From: Bacteroidales bacterium
GTDB taxonomy: Bacteria > Bacteroidota > Bacteroidia > Bacteroidales > UBA932
Assembly: GCA_029007435.1 (NCBI GenBank)
Contig: JAQXHU010000125.1
Location: 1 to 44,663, forward strand
Direction of reading: 5' to 3'
Length of the DNA stretch: 44,663 nt
Below the pieces are notes generated by a model. That model was given only the letters and a program-made list of their open reading frames with translations, did not search any database and was not told where the DNA came from. The number at the start of each line of letters is the position of its first letter. The first letter of the stretch is position 1. A program made the translations under genes and the position numbers. This document shows positions 25,733 to 34,227 of the stretch, one piece after another.

Positions 25733-26109
25733 TGAACAAAGAATTCACCAGACCTGCGGAAGAACTTGGAAGAAGCGCGGCGGAATACATTGACCTCAAG
25801 GTCGATGAAATCAAGCTCAGGACGGCCAAAGGACTGTCCGTGACGTTGAACCGTATTCTCCTTGCATTTGTGTTTCTCTGTCTCGGCAGCATTGTGATGA
25901 CAGCTCTCGCTTTCGGAGGAGTGCTTCTTTTGGGTGACATTATCGGCAGCTATTCGGCCGGTGCATTCATTGTGGCCGCTTTCTTCGCATTGATAGCATC
26001 CCTCTTGTGGCTTGTGCGAAAGAAACTGTTCCTCAATGGGTTGATTCGGCTTTTTGTAAGACTTTTCTATGAGGATTCCGGAGAAGAAGCAGACAGCCTT
26101 AAATCCTGA
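25732..26109 (+). CDS. Phage-holin-family/DUF1469-like membrane protein (not a prophage gene)
   Basis: The 125-residue protein has a charged N-terminal helix (EYIDLKVDEIKLRTAKGLSV), then two membrane segments (about 40-65 and 75-100) separated by a short turn. The layout fits the holin-3_6/DUF1469 family, widespread in Bacteroidota next to YtxH genes. In this chromosomal setting it is unlikely to be a phage lysis gene because no other phage gene is present. Start overlaps the previous stop by one base. Confidence 0.75.
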   Translation: MNKEFTRPAEELGRSAAEYIDLKVDEIKLRTAKGLSVTLNRILLAFVFLCLGSIVMTALAFGGVLLLGDIIGSYSAGAFIVAAFFALIASLLWLVRKKLFLNGLIRLFVRLFYEDSGEEADSLKS

Positions 26110-26113
26110 TATT

Positions 26114-26347
26114 ATGAAATACTCGGAAATAAAAAATCTGGAGAGCCTTGAGGCTGAATGCCTGAGGCTGTCAAAGAGGCTGAATGCCAAGGGCAGGGAA
26201 GTGACAGAAAAATTCCGGGAGGCGCGGGAATGTTACACGCCTTCCGGGATATTGTCTTCTGGATTCAAAAGTTTGTCTTCAAGCGTTCATCCGCTGAACC
26301 ATATCGCCCTGATTCTCATCAGGATTTTGAAGAAACGTCTGGCTTAG
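26114..26347 (+). CDS. Small helical protein, third gene of the YtxH operon
   Basis: I do not recognise a family. The ATG at 26114 follows four bases after the previous stop, continuing the operon. The 77-residue product has a Lys/Glu-rich coiled-coil-like N-terminal half (ESLEAECLRLSKRLNAKG), a Ser-rich linker and a C-terminal hydrophobic stretch (HIALILIRILKKRLA) that may touch the membrane. Similar short genes follow YtxH/holin-like pairs in Bacteroidota. The stop codon shares bases with the stop of the convergent M24 peptidase gene. Confidence 0.55.
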   Translation: MKYSEIKNLESLEAECLRLSKRLNAKGREVTEKFREARECYTPSGILSSGFKSLSSSVHPLNHIALILIRILKKRLA

Positions 26348-28218
26348 ACAGGCAGAGTGCGTTCCCTCAGCCATCGGGCGACGTCCTCCGGGAGCAGCGG
26401 TGACAGGATTCTGTAAACCCTGTCATTGTAATCGTTCAGCCAGTTTATCTCTTCTTCCGTCATCAGTTCCCTGATGATTGGTGCGGTGTCGATATGGCAG
26501 ATTGTCAGGTTCTCGAAGCATCTCCATTTGCCGAATTCATTTGTCCCGGCGTCAGTGCACAGAATGAGGCTTTCATGCCTTACTCCGTGCAAGCCCTCCC
26601 TGTAGATGCCAGGTTCGTCCGAAGTAATCATACCGGGCAGAAGAGGAACAGAATTGAAATTGTGCCGTATTTCCTGAGGACCTTCGTGGACATTCAGGAA
26701 AAATCCTATGCCGTGGCCGGTTCCGTGACCGTAGTCCCGTTTGTTCAGCCATAGTGGAGAACGTGCGGAATAATCTATCTGACAGCCTGTTGTGCCGGCC
26801 GGAAAGACCGCTCTTGCGAGTCCGATGTGTCCTTTCAGAACCAGGGTGTAGTCTTCCATTTCAAGAGCAGTGCAAGGGCCGAGCGGCACAGTGCGGGTGA
26901 TGTCGGTGGTTCCGAACAGATATTGTCCGCCCGAGTCGCAAAGATACAGCCCGTGAGGTTCGAGTCTGGCCGAGCCTTTTTCCGGTGTGACATAATGCGG
27001 CAGTGCGGCTCCCGGCCCGTATGCTGAAATGGTCTGGAAACTGTTACCTACGCATCCCGGAATCTCGGCCCGAATGGAGTCCAGTTTCTGTGCCGCGTCC
27101 CATTCGTCCACCGGCTCGCCTGACTTGACCCTGCAGTCCAGCCAGAACAGGAATTTCTCCATAGCCAGCCCGTCTTCAAGATGTGCGTCCCTCATTCCGG
27201 CAATCTCGGTTTCGTTTTTCACGGCCTTTCTGAGCTGTACGGGTGATTCGTCATAGACCACTTTCAGCTTTCCTTTCATTCCTGCCAATATCTTGGCAAG
27301 GTGATAGTTGACCGATGACGGGTCAACTGCCAGAGAGTCAAAAGAAAGATTGTCTTCCTGCGCAAGATCCAGGAAAATGTCATCATAATCTTTTATCTCT
27401 ATGCCGTCTGCCTGAAGTTCTTCGAAACTGGACGCGGTCTCCGAATCAGGAGTTCTTGCGCTGTTTTTCCTGACATACCATACAGTGTTGTCCATAGTAA
27501 CAAGCAGATAGGATATGACGACAGGGTTGTAGTCCACGTCCGACCCCCTCGCGTTCAGAATCCAGGCAATTTCGTCAAGGCCTGTGATGAGAACCGCACT
27601 ACAGCCTTTCCGCTCCGCCTCTTCCCTGAGCCACTGGATTTTTGAACTTCGGGATTCTCCCGCCAGAGCCTCGCCGAGAGTTATGACAGGAGTGGCCGGT
27701 ACAGCCGGACGGTCAGTCCAAAGGGATTCGAGCATATCCGGGATATCAACAATCTTGAAGCTGCTTTCGCTTGCAAGGCTGTTGTCAAGATGTCTTCCGG
27801 CAGTTTTGAATGCGGCCTTGATCCCGTTGATTGTGTTGATATTCACCGCGAGGCCGTCAACTGCCACGGTGACTGTTTTCTTGCTGCCATCAAAAGCTGC
27901 GGTGGCAAGCCATTGTGGAATGCGCACTTCTCCGGGTATTCTGGTCTTGTGGAGTTCCACTCCGGTCCCCTCCAGCTGCTGTACTGCCTGGATGAAATAT
28001 CTGGTGTCAGTCCACAGACCTGCGTGGTCGGGGGTTATCACAATGTCTCCCGCCTCTCCGGTGAATCCGCATATCCACTGGACTTGTTTCCAGCGTTCGG
28101 CCGGATATTCGCTGTTGTGCGGGTCTGACCCCGTGATCAACACTGCGTCAATTCCTTTGCTTCTCATAATTTCACGGACAGCTTCTATCCTGGCAACGTG
28201 AATGTTTGAAGGCTCCAT
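26344..28218 (-). CDS. pepP-like: Aminopeptidase P family protein (M24 metallopeptidase, Xaa-Pro)
   Basis: The ATG at 28218 (MEPSNIHVARIEAVREIMRSKGI) is chosen because the creatinase-like N-terminal domain begins there; the longer frame begins with a less likely codon. Of 624 residues, the first ~310 hold two creatinase-type N-terminal domains and the last ~310 the pita-bread catalytic fold. Its metal ligands are seen in order: DSGGQY, TTDITRTV (two Asp), GHGTGHGIG (His), and TSDEPGIYREG (Glu). It removes N-terminal residues before proline. It has no signal peptide and is probably cytoplasmic. Its last bases overlap the convergent small gene. Confidence 0.9.
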   Translation of the reverse strand: MEPSNIHVARIEAVREIMRSKGIDAVLITGSDPHNSEYPAERWKQVQWICGFTGEAGDIVITPDHAGLWTDTRYFIQAVQQLEGTGVELHKTRIPGEVRIPQWLATAAFDGSKKTVTVAVDGLAVNINTINGIKAAFKTAGRHLDNSLASESSFKIVDIPDMLESLWTDRPAVPATPVITLGEALAGESRSSKIQWLREEAERKGCSAVLITGLDEIAWILNARGSDVDYNPVVISYLLVTMDNTVWYVRKNSARTPDSETASSFEELQADGIEIKDYDDIFLDLAQEDNLSFDSLAVDPSSVNYHLAKILAGMKGKLKVVYDESPVQLRKAVKNETEIAGMRDAHLEDGLAMEKFLFWLDCRVKSGEPVDEWDAAQKLDSIRAEIPGCVGNSFQTISAYGPGAALPHYVTPEKGSARLEPHGLYLCDSGGQYLFGTTDITRTVPLGPCTALEMEDYTLVLKGHIGLARAVFPAGTTGCQIDYSARSPLWLNKRDYGHGTGHGIGFFLNVHEGPQEIRHNFNSVPLLPGMITSDEPGIYREGLHGVRHESLILCTDAGTNEFGKWRCFENLTICHIDTAPIIRELMTEEEINWLNDYNDRVYRILSPLLPEDVARWLRERTLPV

Positions 28219-28354
28219 AATCTCTGTTCTGATATTTAATTTCGCAAGTCGCAAATAAAATCTTCGTTAAGTTATCAATTAAAAAAGAATTTCGCCACAT
28301 TTTTATGAATTTTAAATTCATTAATGGTATTTTTCTGTTTCTTGGAGCAAAAAA

Positions 28355-29155
28355 ATGTGGATTGAAAATATGCTCAGGAAGGAATTGCAGGATGCCGGAG
28401 ATCTCCTGATTCCGAGGGAATGCCTTGTGTGCGGAAGGAAACTGCTTGATTATGAGCGGCATCTATGCATTTACTGTGAAGCGGACCTGCCGCTCACTTA
28501 TTATTGGACCAATCCGTCAAATCCTATGTCTGACAAGCTGAATGCTTTGATTCAAAGGGATTTGGAGAAGTCTCTGGACAGTGGGGACTATATTGGGGGA
28601 CGGAGGGAATACGCCCGTGCGGCCGCTCTATTTTTCTATCGAGGGGATGCGGGCTACAGGAAAATACCTCAGCGGGTCAAATACAGCGGCGATTACAGGG
28701 CCGGACAATACTATGGAAATCTGCTGGGTGATTTCCTTGTGTCTTCCGGATCTTTCAATGATGTTGACATTGTAATGCCGGTCCCTCTGCATTGGACAAG
28801 AAGATGGTCCAGAGGTTACAATCAGGCTGAAATCATCGCAACAGGCATTGCGGAACGACTTGGAACGTGCCTGAGGTCTGACATCCTTATGCGCCGCAGG
28901 AAGACTGGAACGCAGACCAGACTCGGAGTCGAGGCCAAGGCAATCAATGTGGAGAATGCGTTTGCGGTAAGGAGCGGTGTCCTGTCAGGGGAGGGGTTGA
29001 CTTATGGGAACGGCAGGCCGCCGCACATATTGATAGTGGATGACGTATTCACTACGGGCGCCACAATAGCGTCCTGCTGCTCAGCTGTTTATAAGTATTT
29101 TGGGAATGAACTGCGAATCAGTGCGGCCACTCTAGGATTCGTGTCCCCGGACTGA
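28355..29155 (+). CDS. comF: ComF-family phosphoribosyltransferase-like protein
   Basis: The 266-residue protein has an N-terminal double zinc-binding knuckle (CLVCGRK, then CIYCEAD) and a C-terminal phosphoribosyltransferase fold with RRWSRGYNQAEI, a TRLG segment and the PRPP loop VDDVFTTGAT. The family is linked to DNA uptake in naturally competent bacteria, but many non-competent species carry it and its role there is unknown. It is transcribed alone and ends two bases before the convergent dtd gene. Confidence 0.88.
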   Translation: MWIENMLRKELQDAGDLLIPRECLVCGRKLLDYERHLCIYCEADLPLTYYWTNPSNPMSDKLNALIQRDLEKSLDSGDYIGGRREYARAAALFFYRGDAGYRKIPQRVKYSGDYRAGQYYGNLLGDFLVSSGSFNDVDIVMPVPLHWTRRWSRGYNQAEIIATGIAERLGTCLRSDILMRRRKTGTQTRLGVEAKAINVENAFAVRSGVLSGEGLTYGNGRPPHILIVDDVFTTGATIASCCSAVYKYFGNELRISAATLGFVSPD

Positions 29156-29156
29156 T

Positions 29157-29636
29157 TCACTCTTTGTTGTGGGTGTCCATACATATTGTCACAGGCCCGT
29201 CGTTGACAAGAGAAACCTTCATATCCGCTCCGAAGACTCCGGTGGCGACAGGGCGTCCGAGCCCTTCTGAAAGCAGTGAGCAGAATTTCTCATATATCGG
29301 GATGGAGATTTCGTGCGGAGCCGCCCGGAACCAGGACGGCCTGTTCCCTTTCTTGTAGGAAGCCATCAGGGTGAACTGGCTCACAACCAATATCCCTCCG
29401 TTGACGTCCATCACGGACAGGTTCATAACTCCATCCGTGTCATCGAATATTCGCAGCCCCAATATTTTCCTGACGAGCCATTCCGCATCTTCAGCCGTGT
29501 CATCGGACTCGATGCCGACAAGAATCATAAGGCCTTGGTTTATAGAAGAATATTGCGTGTATTGCTTGCTTTCCGACGAGTGGTCTCCGCAGATGCTGAC
29601 TTCCGCGCGGGAGACTCTCTGTATTACAGCTCTCAT
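29157..29636 (-). CDS. dtd: D-aminoacyl-tRNA deacylase
   Basis: The 159-residue protein starts MRAVIQRVSRAEV and contains the two catalytic motifs of DTD, SQFTL and NDGPVT (here VNDGPVT near the C-terminus). An insertion after residue 17 (DHSSESKQYTQYSS) is longer than in E. coli. It removes D-amino acids from mischarged tRNA. The start lies 1 base after the U32 stop, and the polyprenyl synthase is 2 genes upstream, so all three form a transcript. Confidence 0.93.
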   Translation of the reverse strand: MRAVIQRVSRAEVSICGDHSSESKQYTQYSSINQGLMILVGIESDDTAEDAEWLVRKILGLRIFDDTDGVMNLSVMDVNGGILVVSQFTLMASYKKGNRPSWFRAAPHEISIPIYEKFCSLLSEGLGRPVATGVFGADMKVSLVNDGPVTICMDTHNKE

Positions 29637-29637
29637 A

Positions 29638-30975
29638 TCAGTTGCCCTCCTCCCAAATATACACTTTGTCGCCGCGACGCAGCCTTGCCGGAATCATCCC
29701 GGATGCATCAGGAGCGTCTTCGGCTCCGCAGTCGGCAGATGTGGATAGGACCACGCCACCGTCTCTCTTGCCTGGATTATCAGGGACTATGGCAACAGAG
29801 CACCGTACTCCTTTCTCCGCCACCTGAGCGGGCTCAAGTTCCACACGCAAGTCATTGACAGTGAATTCCACCAGCCCTGTTTTGCTGCCGATGGCCATAC
29901 ATTTGGCCCCGACTTTTAGCGGGACAGATTCAACGGCTATCTCGGCCACCCCGATTCTTGCGAACCAGTTCGTGACTTTGCCGCAGTACACCTTCTTCCG
30001 GGTGGCCTGGCTGCCATACACTTCGCTCCATTCCCCGAGCCTCGCACCCTGGTAATAGCCGTCCCAGAATCCGCGGTTGAAGACTTCCGCCAGCCCGGCT
30101 TTCAATTCGGCTGCAAGTTCCGGAGTGTATTGTCCGTCACATACGGCATCAGCAGCTCTTCGGTAGCATTGCGCACACCTCTTGACATATTCCGCCGACC
30201 TTGCGCGACCCTCAATCTTGAAGACCTTGACGCCCGCCCCGATTATCTTGTCCATAAACTCGATGGTGCACAAGTCCTTGGGGGACATTATATATTTGTT
30301 GTCAATGTTAAGCTGTGTGCCTGTTTCGAGGTCGGTCACCTCGTAGCCCCTTCGGCAGAGCTGGAAGCAGGCGCCCCTGTTGGCGGAAGATCCATAAGTC
30401 TGCAGGCTGAGGTAGCACTTTCCAGAAACCGCCATGCACAGGGCTCCGTGGGCGAACATCTCTATCCGGACAAGTCTGCCGGACGGGCCTTTGATGCCGT
30501 CTTCCCGGATGGTGTCATATATCTTCCTGACCTGATGGAGATCAAGCTCTCTCGCAAGGACCACGACATCGGCAAACTGTGCGTAGAACCTGAGAGCTTC
30601 CGCATTGGAGATGCTGAGCTGTGTGGAAATGTGCACTTCCATCCCAATCTGGCGGCAGTACATTATCGCGGCCATATCAGAAGCGATGACCGCATCCACT
30701 CCGGCCTCTTTCGCTGCGTCAAGCGCTTTGTGTGCCGGCTCAATATCATCCTCGTACAGGACAATATTCAATGTAAGGTATGTCTTGACTCCATATTTCC
30801 TGCAGATTCTCACCACCTCTTTCAGGTCTTCAGGCTGGAAATTGTTCGCTGAATGCGAACGCATATTGAGGTTTCCTATCCCGAAATACACTGAATCAGC
30901 TCCGCCCTCGATTGCCGCCATCAGGCACTCGAAGTTGCCTGCGGGAGCCATTATCTCCAATTCTCTTTTGTCCAT
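29638..30975 (-). CDS. Peptidase U32 family protein, probable tRNA hydroxylation (TrhP/YegQ) type
   Basis: The 445-residue product begins ELEIMAPAGNFECLMAAIEGGADSVYFG, the U32 signature, with the cysteine cluster near the centre (HGALCMAVSGKCYLS and GACFQLCRRGY) that binds an iron-sulfur or related cofactor in family members. Related enzymes in E. coli (TrhP) add a hydroxyl to uridine at position 34 of tRNA; others act on rRNA. Which reaction occurs here is not shown by the sequence. The old peptidase name is probably misleading. Gap of 15 bases to the upstream polyprenyl synthase. Confidence 0.85.
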   Translation of the reverse strand: MDKRELEIMAPAGNFECLMAAIEGGADSVYFGIGNLNMRSHSANNFQPEDLKEVVRICRKYGVKTYLTLNIVLYEDDIEPAHKALDAAKEAGVDAVIASDMAAIMYCRQIGMEVHISTQLSISNAEALRFYAQFADVVVLARELDLHQVRKIYDTIREDGIKGPSGRLVRIEMFAHGALCMAVSGKCYLSLQTYGSSANRGACFQLCRRGYEVTDLETGTQLNIDNKYIMSPKDLCTIEFMDKIIGAGVKVFKIEGRARSAEYVKRCAQCYRRAADAVCDGQYTPELAAELKAGLAEVFNRGFWDGYYQGARLGEWSEVYGSQATRKKVYCGKVTNWFARIGVAEIAVESVPLKVGAKCMAIGSKTGLVEFTVNDLRVELEPAQVAEKGVRCSVAIVPDNPGKRDGGVVLSTSADCGAEDAPDASGMIPARLRRGDKVYIWEEGN

Positions 30976-30990
30976 ATTTCCCGGTATTCT

Positions 30991-31965
30991 CTAGTTTTTT
31001 CTGCCGACCAGTTTGTCGGCGAAACGCTTGAGCATCTCGTAACGCATCTTTGACAGATTGAGTCTCGATGCAAACTGGAGAGCCTCGTCGGTCAGGCGCT
31101 GGATTTCCTTTCCTGCAAGTTCATCAATGCCGAGGGAAGTGTATATCGCCTTGACCTTCCGGATTTTGGCCTGCCTTTCTTCCTCAGTGCCGTCCGGCAT
31201 TGCCATAGCATCACGCATAGCCTGTCCTCCAAGCTCGAAAGCCTTGATTATCAGCCAGCTTTTTTTGTTGTTTATGATGTCTCCGCCAATCGGCTTGCCG
31301 AAAACTTTCTCATCTCCGAATGCGTCCAGATAGTCGTCGGCAATCTGGAATGCCAGTCCAAGGGCGTAGCCGTAGCTGTACAGGTTTCCGGCAGAGTCGT
31401 CATCCGCGCCTCCGATAAGGGCTCCCATCTTGGCCGAGCAGGCAATAAGCACAGCGGTTTTGAGGCCTATCATCTGCATATACTGGTTCATAGTGACGTT
31501 GTCCATCTTCTCGAAGTCCATATCGTACTGCTGGCCTTCGCATACCTGGGCGGCTGTGTTGTTGAACAGTTTGAGCACTTTGCCGAGCACCTCGTCGGGA
31601 GCCTGGGCAATGCGTTTGTAGCTGTCGATGCACATTACGTCTCCGGACAATATGGCTCCGTCCTCACCCCACTTGGTCCAGACTGTGGGATTGCCTCTCC
31701 TGAGCGGGGATTTGTCCATAATGTCGTCGTGGATCAAGGTGAACGTATGGAATACTTCGAGCCCTGCCGCCGGCTGGACAATCTCGTCCGTGAATTCGTC
31801 TTTGAACAGTGAATATGCTGTAAGGCAAAGTCTCGGACGCAGTCTCTTGCCTCCTCCGTCAATCATATACCTGAGTGGATCGTAAAGGCCTGCCGGCTCT
31901 CTGCAGAAAGTTATAGTGTCGAAGAGAGACTTCAGCGTCTCGTCAATTTGAACTTCTGTAATCAT
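30991..31965 (-). CDS. Polyprenyl diphosphate synthase (farnesyl/geranylgeranyl type)
   Basis: ATG at 31965 (MITEVQID) is preferred over GTG at 31983. The 324-residue protein has the first Asp-rich motif DDIMD with the GGGKRLRPRL basic motif before it and the second motif DDYLD, with IADD. It condenses isopentenyl diphosphate with allylic diphosphates for membrane lipids, quinones or carotenoids. Residues before the first DDxxD (FTLIHDDIMD, small side chains) do not let me set product length with confidence. It is the first gene of the operon with the U32 and dtd genes and is divergent from the tRNA-Pro promoter. Confidence 0.9.
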   Translation of the reverse strand: MITEVQIDETLKSLFDTITFCREPAGLYDPLRYMIDGGGKRLRPRLCLTAYSLFKDEFTDEIVQPAAGLEVFHTFTLIHDDIMDKSPLRRGNPTVWTKWGEDGAILSGDVMCIDSYKRIAQAPDEVLGKVLKLFNNTAAQVCEGQQYDMDFEKMDNVTMNQYMQMIGLKTAVLIACSAKMGALIGGADDDSAGNLYSYGYALGLAFQIADDYLDAFGDEKVFGKPIGGDIINNKKSWLIIKAFELGGQAMRDAMAMPDGTEEERQAKIRKVKAIYTSLGIDELAGKEIQRLTDEALQFASRLNLSKMRYEMLKRFADKLVGRKN

Positions 31966-32039
31966 AGAAATCGTATTTTCCACAAATTAACAAAAAATAA
32001 GTGAGAGTATATGTTTTTATAAAGATTTTCTTGGAAAAT

Positions 32040-32070
32040 TTTGTTTTTTCAGAAAAGCATCCTATATTTG
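32040..32070 (+). promoter_or_regulatory. Promoter of tRNA-Pro
   Basis: TTTG (32040-32043), a 19-base spacer and TATATTTG (32063-32070) match the Bacteroidota consensus at every defined position. The tRNA begins 32 bases later. Confidence 0.75.
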
Positions 32071-32101
32071 CAGTCCAATTCGGAAACGAAGAGGAAATAT
32101 T

Positions 32102-32175
32102 CGGGGTGTGGCGCAGTTGGCTAGCGCATCTGGTTTGGGACCAGAGGGTCCTGTGTTCGAGTCACAGTACCCCGA
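32102..32175 (+). tRNA. tRNA-Pro (anticodon TGG)
   Basis: A 74-base cloverleaf can be folded by eye. The acceptor stem is CGGGGTG against TACCCCG (last pair G-T) with discriminator A. The D-loop is around GCGCAGTTGGCTAGCGC, the anticodon loop TTTGGGA gives TGG, and the T arm reads CCTGTGTTCGAGTCACAGT. No CCA is encoded, as usual in Bacteroidota. It is followed by a strong terminator. Confidence 0.93.
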
Positions 32176-32179
32176 CTTC

Positions 32180-32213
32180 AGCGGATGACCTTTTTTGGCC
32201 ATCCGCTTTTTTT
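32180..32213 (+). terminator. Intrinsic terminator after tRNA-Pro
   Basis: AGCGGATG (32180-32187) pairs perfectly with CATCCGCT (32200-32207), the loop holding a T-run closed by CC/GG, followed by seven Ts (32207-32213). Confidence 0.75.
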
Positions 32214-32225
32214 GGTAAAATGGAC

Positions 32226-32270
32226 AAAATCGGCATAATTGGGCTCAACGGAAAATCGGTATAATTGACA
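32226..32270. repeat. Direct repeat resembling an IS21-type element end
   Basis: AAAATCGGCATAATTG (32226-32241) and AAAATCGGTATAATTG (32252-32267) differ at one base in 16. Reading leftwards on the minus strand the block starts TGTCAATTATACCGATTTTC, the layout of the multiple terminal repeats of IS21-like elements. No transposase gene or second end is present, so if this reading is right it is a remnant next to tRNA-Pro. Confidence 0.4.
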
Positions 32271-32390
32271 TTTTTGGTTGGTAAAGTATTCATAAAAGGT
32301 GCCCCAGCAATGCACTCCGTGGACTGAATTGTCTGACAACACTTTCTCCGGTTTCTATATGGACATAGACAAGTGAACTGATATTTTCAC

Positions 32391-32398
32391 TATCTTTG
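32391..32398 (+). promoter_or_regulatory. -7 element upstream of the DUF4153 gene
   Basis: TATCTTTG is an exact TAnnTTTG match 40 bases before the ATG at 32439. No standard -33 TTTG is seen. Confidence 0.4.
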
Positions 32399-32438
32399 TA
32401 AAGCCTGTGGAGGGACTGTAGCCACGGCGGACTTCCGT

Positions 32439-34112
32439 ATGGGAACTTTTTCAATTCTGATTATCATTTCGAGACTTGCTTCTGCTTTCCGGCGTTTTCC
32501 GCTGGCGGCCGTCTTCTTTGCAGTCTTGACCGGCTGCGCCCTGTATTCCGGTCATAATGACCTGGAATCACGTACCCTGTTCCTGGTTCTGTATTATCCG
32601 GCCACGGCCGCTGTTCTCAATATTGTGCTCAGGCTTAAGTCGGAATCCGGCTCCGGGCGCCGCTGCGGGATGGCAGTCTATATTCTGGACGTTGTCGTGA
32701 ACTGTATATGGCTTTGTATTGTGCTGATATACTGGGCGATGTTCCCGCTTGGCGTTTCATCGGGAGTTTCAGCCGCAGTGCTTGCGGCAGCGCTTTTCCT
32801 CCTGATTTTCCTAATCCCGTTCTCTTGGAAGAATCCGGACGACCTCGGCTTCTGGAATCACTCTCTGGATACCGCCCTGTCAATGATTGTGGCGCTTGTT
32901 TCCGGGGGGATTCTTGCCGGAGGCCTGTCGCTTCTGCTCCTCGCATTCGAGATGCTGTTCGACCTGGAAATCGGATGGAAACTGTACAGGGACGTGACAG
33001 TGGTTTCTTTCGCATTGATAGCGCCTCTCGTTTTCCTGCAGTCTTGTCCCGAGCCTGCCGGAGAACGCCTTTCAAGGACGGACAGACCGGGACTCAATGG
33101 ATTGAGGCTCATTAATTTCCTGTTCATTCCGCTGGTCTGCGCCTATCTGCTGACATTGTATTTATATGCCGGCAAGATTGTGGTCGAGGCTGAACTGCCG
33201 CGCGGATGGGTGTCTGTGCTGGTCAGCATTTCAATGGGCTGTATGCTGCTACTTGTGTTCTTCCTCTACCCTGTACGGTACAGGAAAGAATCTTTCCGCT
33301 TTGACCAGTCAGTGCTGAAATATCTGCCGGCTGTTTTCCTGCCTTTGCTGGTGCTGATGACTGTCGGCATTGCCAGACGTCTTTCGGATTATGGAGTGAC
33401 AATCCTGAGGCTGTATCTTCTTATCTTCAACATCTGGTGTTACGTTGTTTGCATTGGCTTGATAATCAATCGCTCAAAGCATATATGGTGGGTTCCTGCA
33501 TCATTTCTGGCCGTGTTGCTCATAGCTTCTGTCGGTCCACAGAATGTCTCCTCAGTGACGAAAAGGAAGCTTGTGAGGGAAGTGAAGGAGATTGTCCACT
33601 ATTCTTCTGGAGGGCGGCAGCTGCCTTTGGAGCACGCTGATTTCAATGCAGTTGTATGCTCCGTTGATTCGTCTGCTGTCAGGACTCTGACTTCAAAACT
33701 CCTGTATCTGATGGATACTTATACAGACAGGGAGGTCTCTGCAGTGCTCGGTGCCACAGTCCGGCGGCGTGATGTAATGGAAGTCGTCAACAGGTTAGAA
33801 AATGAGGGGCCGGACCGTTCTTATGAATCATATCATCTGTCTGTTCCTTATAATACTGAAATCCCTGTACCTGATGGATATGTGTCTGTAAGCGAGCTTG
33901 ATTTCTCGGTTTCCGTCCCGGTTTCAGATACCGTTGAGGTGGACAATCAGGTGCGGTTCAGTATTCCGGCCGACGTCCTGAAATCTCTTGACGGAAGTAA
34001 TGCTCCATTCTGGATTGACTGCGAAGAGGGCCGGCTTTGCATCCTGTTAATGGCCTTTTCCGGAACGGACGATTACAGCCTCCACATCAGGGGCCTGCTC
34101 TTCAGGAAATAA
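32439..34112 (+). CDS. DUF4153 domain-containing integral membrane protein
   Basis: The 557-residue product has about 10 hydrophobic segments from residue 5 to 365. Typical DUF4153 text follows the last of them (LPRGWVSVLVSISMG, FLYPVRYRK, IARRLSDYGVTILRLYLL). A soluble C-terminal part (about 380-557) is predicted to lie outside the membrane. The family's function is unknown. The start is ATG at 32439, after a leader with the -7 element. It is not coupled to the next gene, which has its own promoter. Confidence 0.8.
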   Translation: MGTFSILIIISRLASAFRRFPLAAVFFAVLTGCALYSGHNDLESRTLFLVLYYPATAAVLNIVLRLKSESGSGRRCGMAVYILDVVVNCIWLCIVLIYWAMFPLGVSSGVSAAVLAAALFLLIFLIPFSWKNPDDLGFWNHSLDTALSMIVALVSGGILAGGLSLLLLAFEMLFDLEIGWKLYRDVTVVSFALIAPLVFLQSCPEPAGERLSRTDRPGLNGLRLINFLFIPLVCAYLLTLYLYAGKIVVEAELPRGWVSVLVSISMGCMLLLVFFLYPVRYRKESFRFDQSVLKYLPAVFLPLLVLMTVGIARRLSDYGVTILRLYLLIFNIWCYVVCIGLIINRSKHIWWVPASFLAVLLIASVGPQNVSSVTKRKLVREVKEIVHYSSGGRQLPLEHADFNAVVCSVDSSAVRTLTSKLLYLMDTYTDREVSAVLGATVRRRDVMEVVNRLENEGPDRSYESYHLSVPYNTEIPVPDGYVSVSELDFSVSVPVSDTVEVDNQVRFSIPADVLKSLDGSNAPFWIDCEEGRLCILLMAFSGTDDYSLHIRGLLFRK

Positions 34113-34129
34113 AATCCGGGGGCTTTTTC

Positions 34130-34160
34130 TTTGAAACTATGCAAGAAATCCGTAATATTG
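34130..34160 (+). promoter_or_regulatory. Promoter of the 34228-35671 operon
   Basis: TTTG (34130-34133), 19-base spacer and TAATATTG (34153-34160, one mismatch to the -7 consensus). A hairpin CCCATC/GATGGG (34177-34193) lies in the leader of the following gene. Confidence 0.5.
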
Positions 34161-34227
34161 CATTTTGTATGTATAGCCCATCCAGGTGATGGGGACATAT
34201 TGATTCTATACATTAATTTTTATTGCA

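Noticed and set aside
25732..26109. Holin-like gene taken as a prophage mark
   Set aside because: No other phage gene or attachment site nearby. The family is a common chromosomal partner of YtxH genes.
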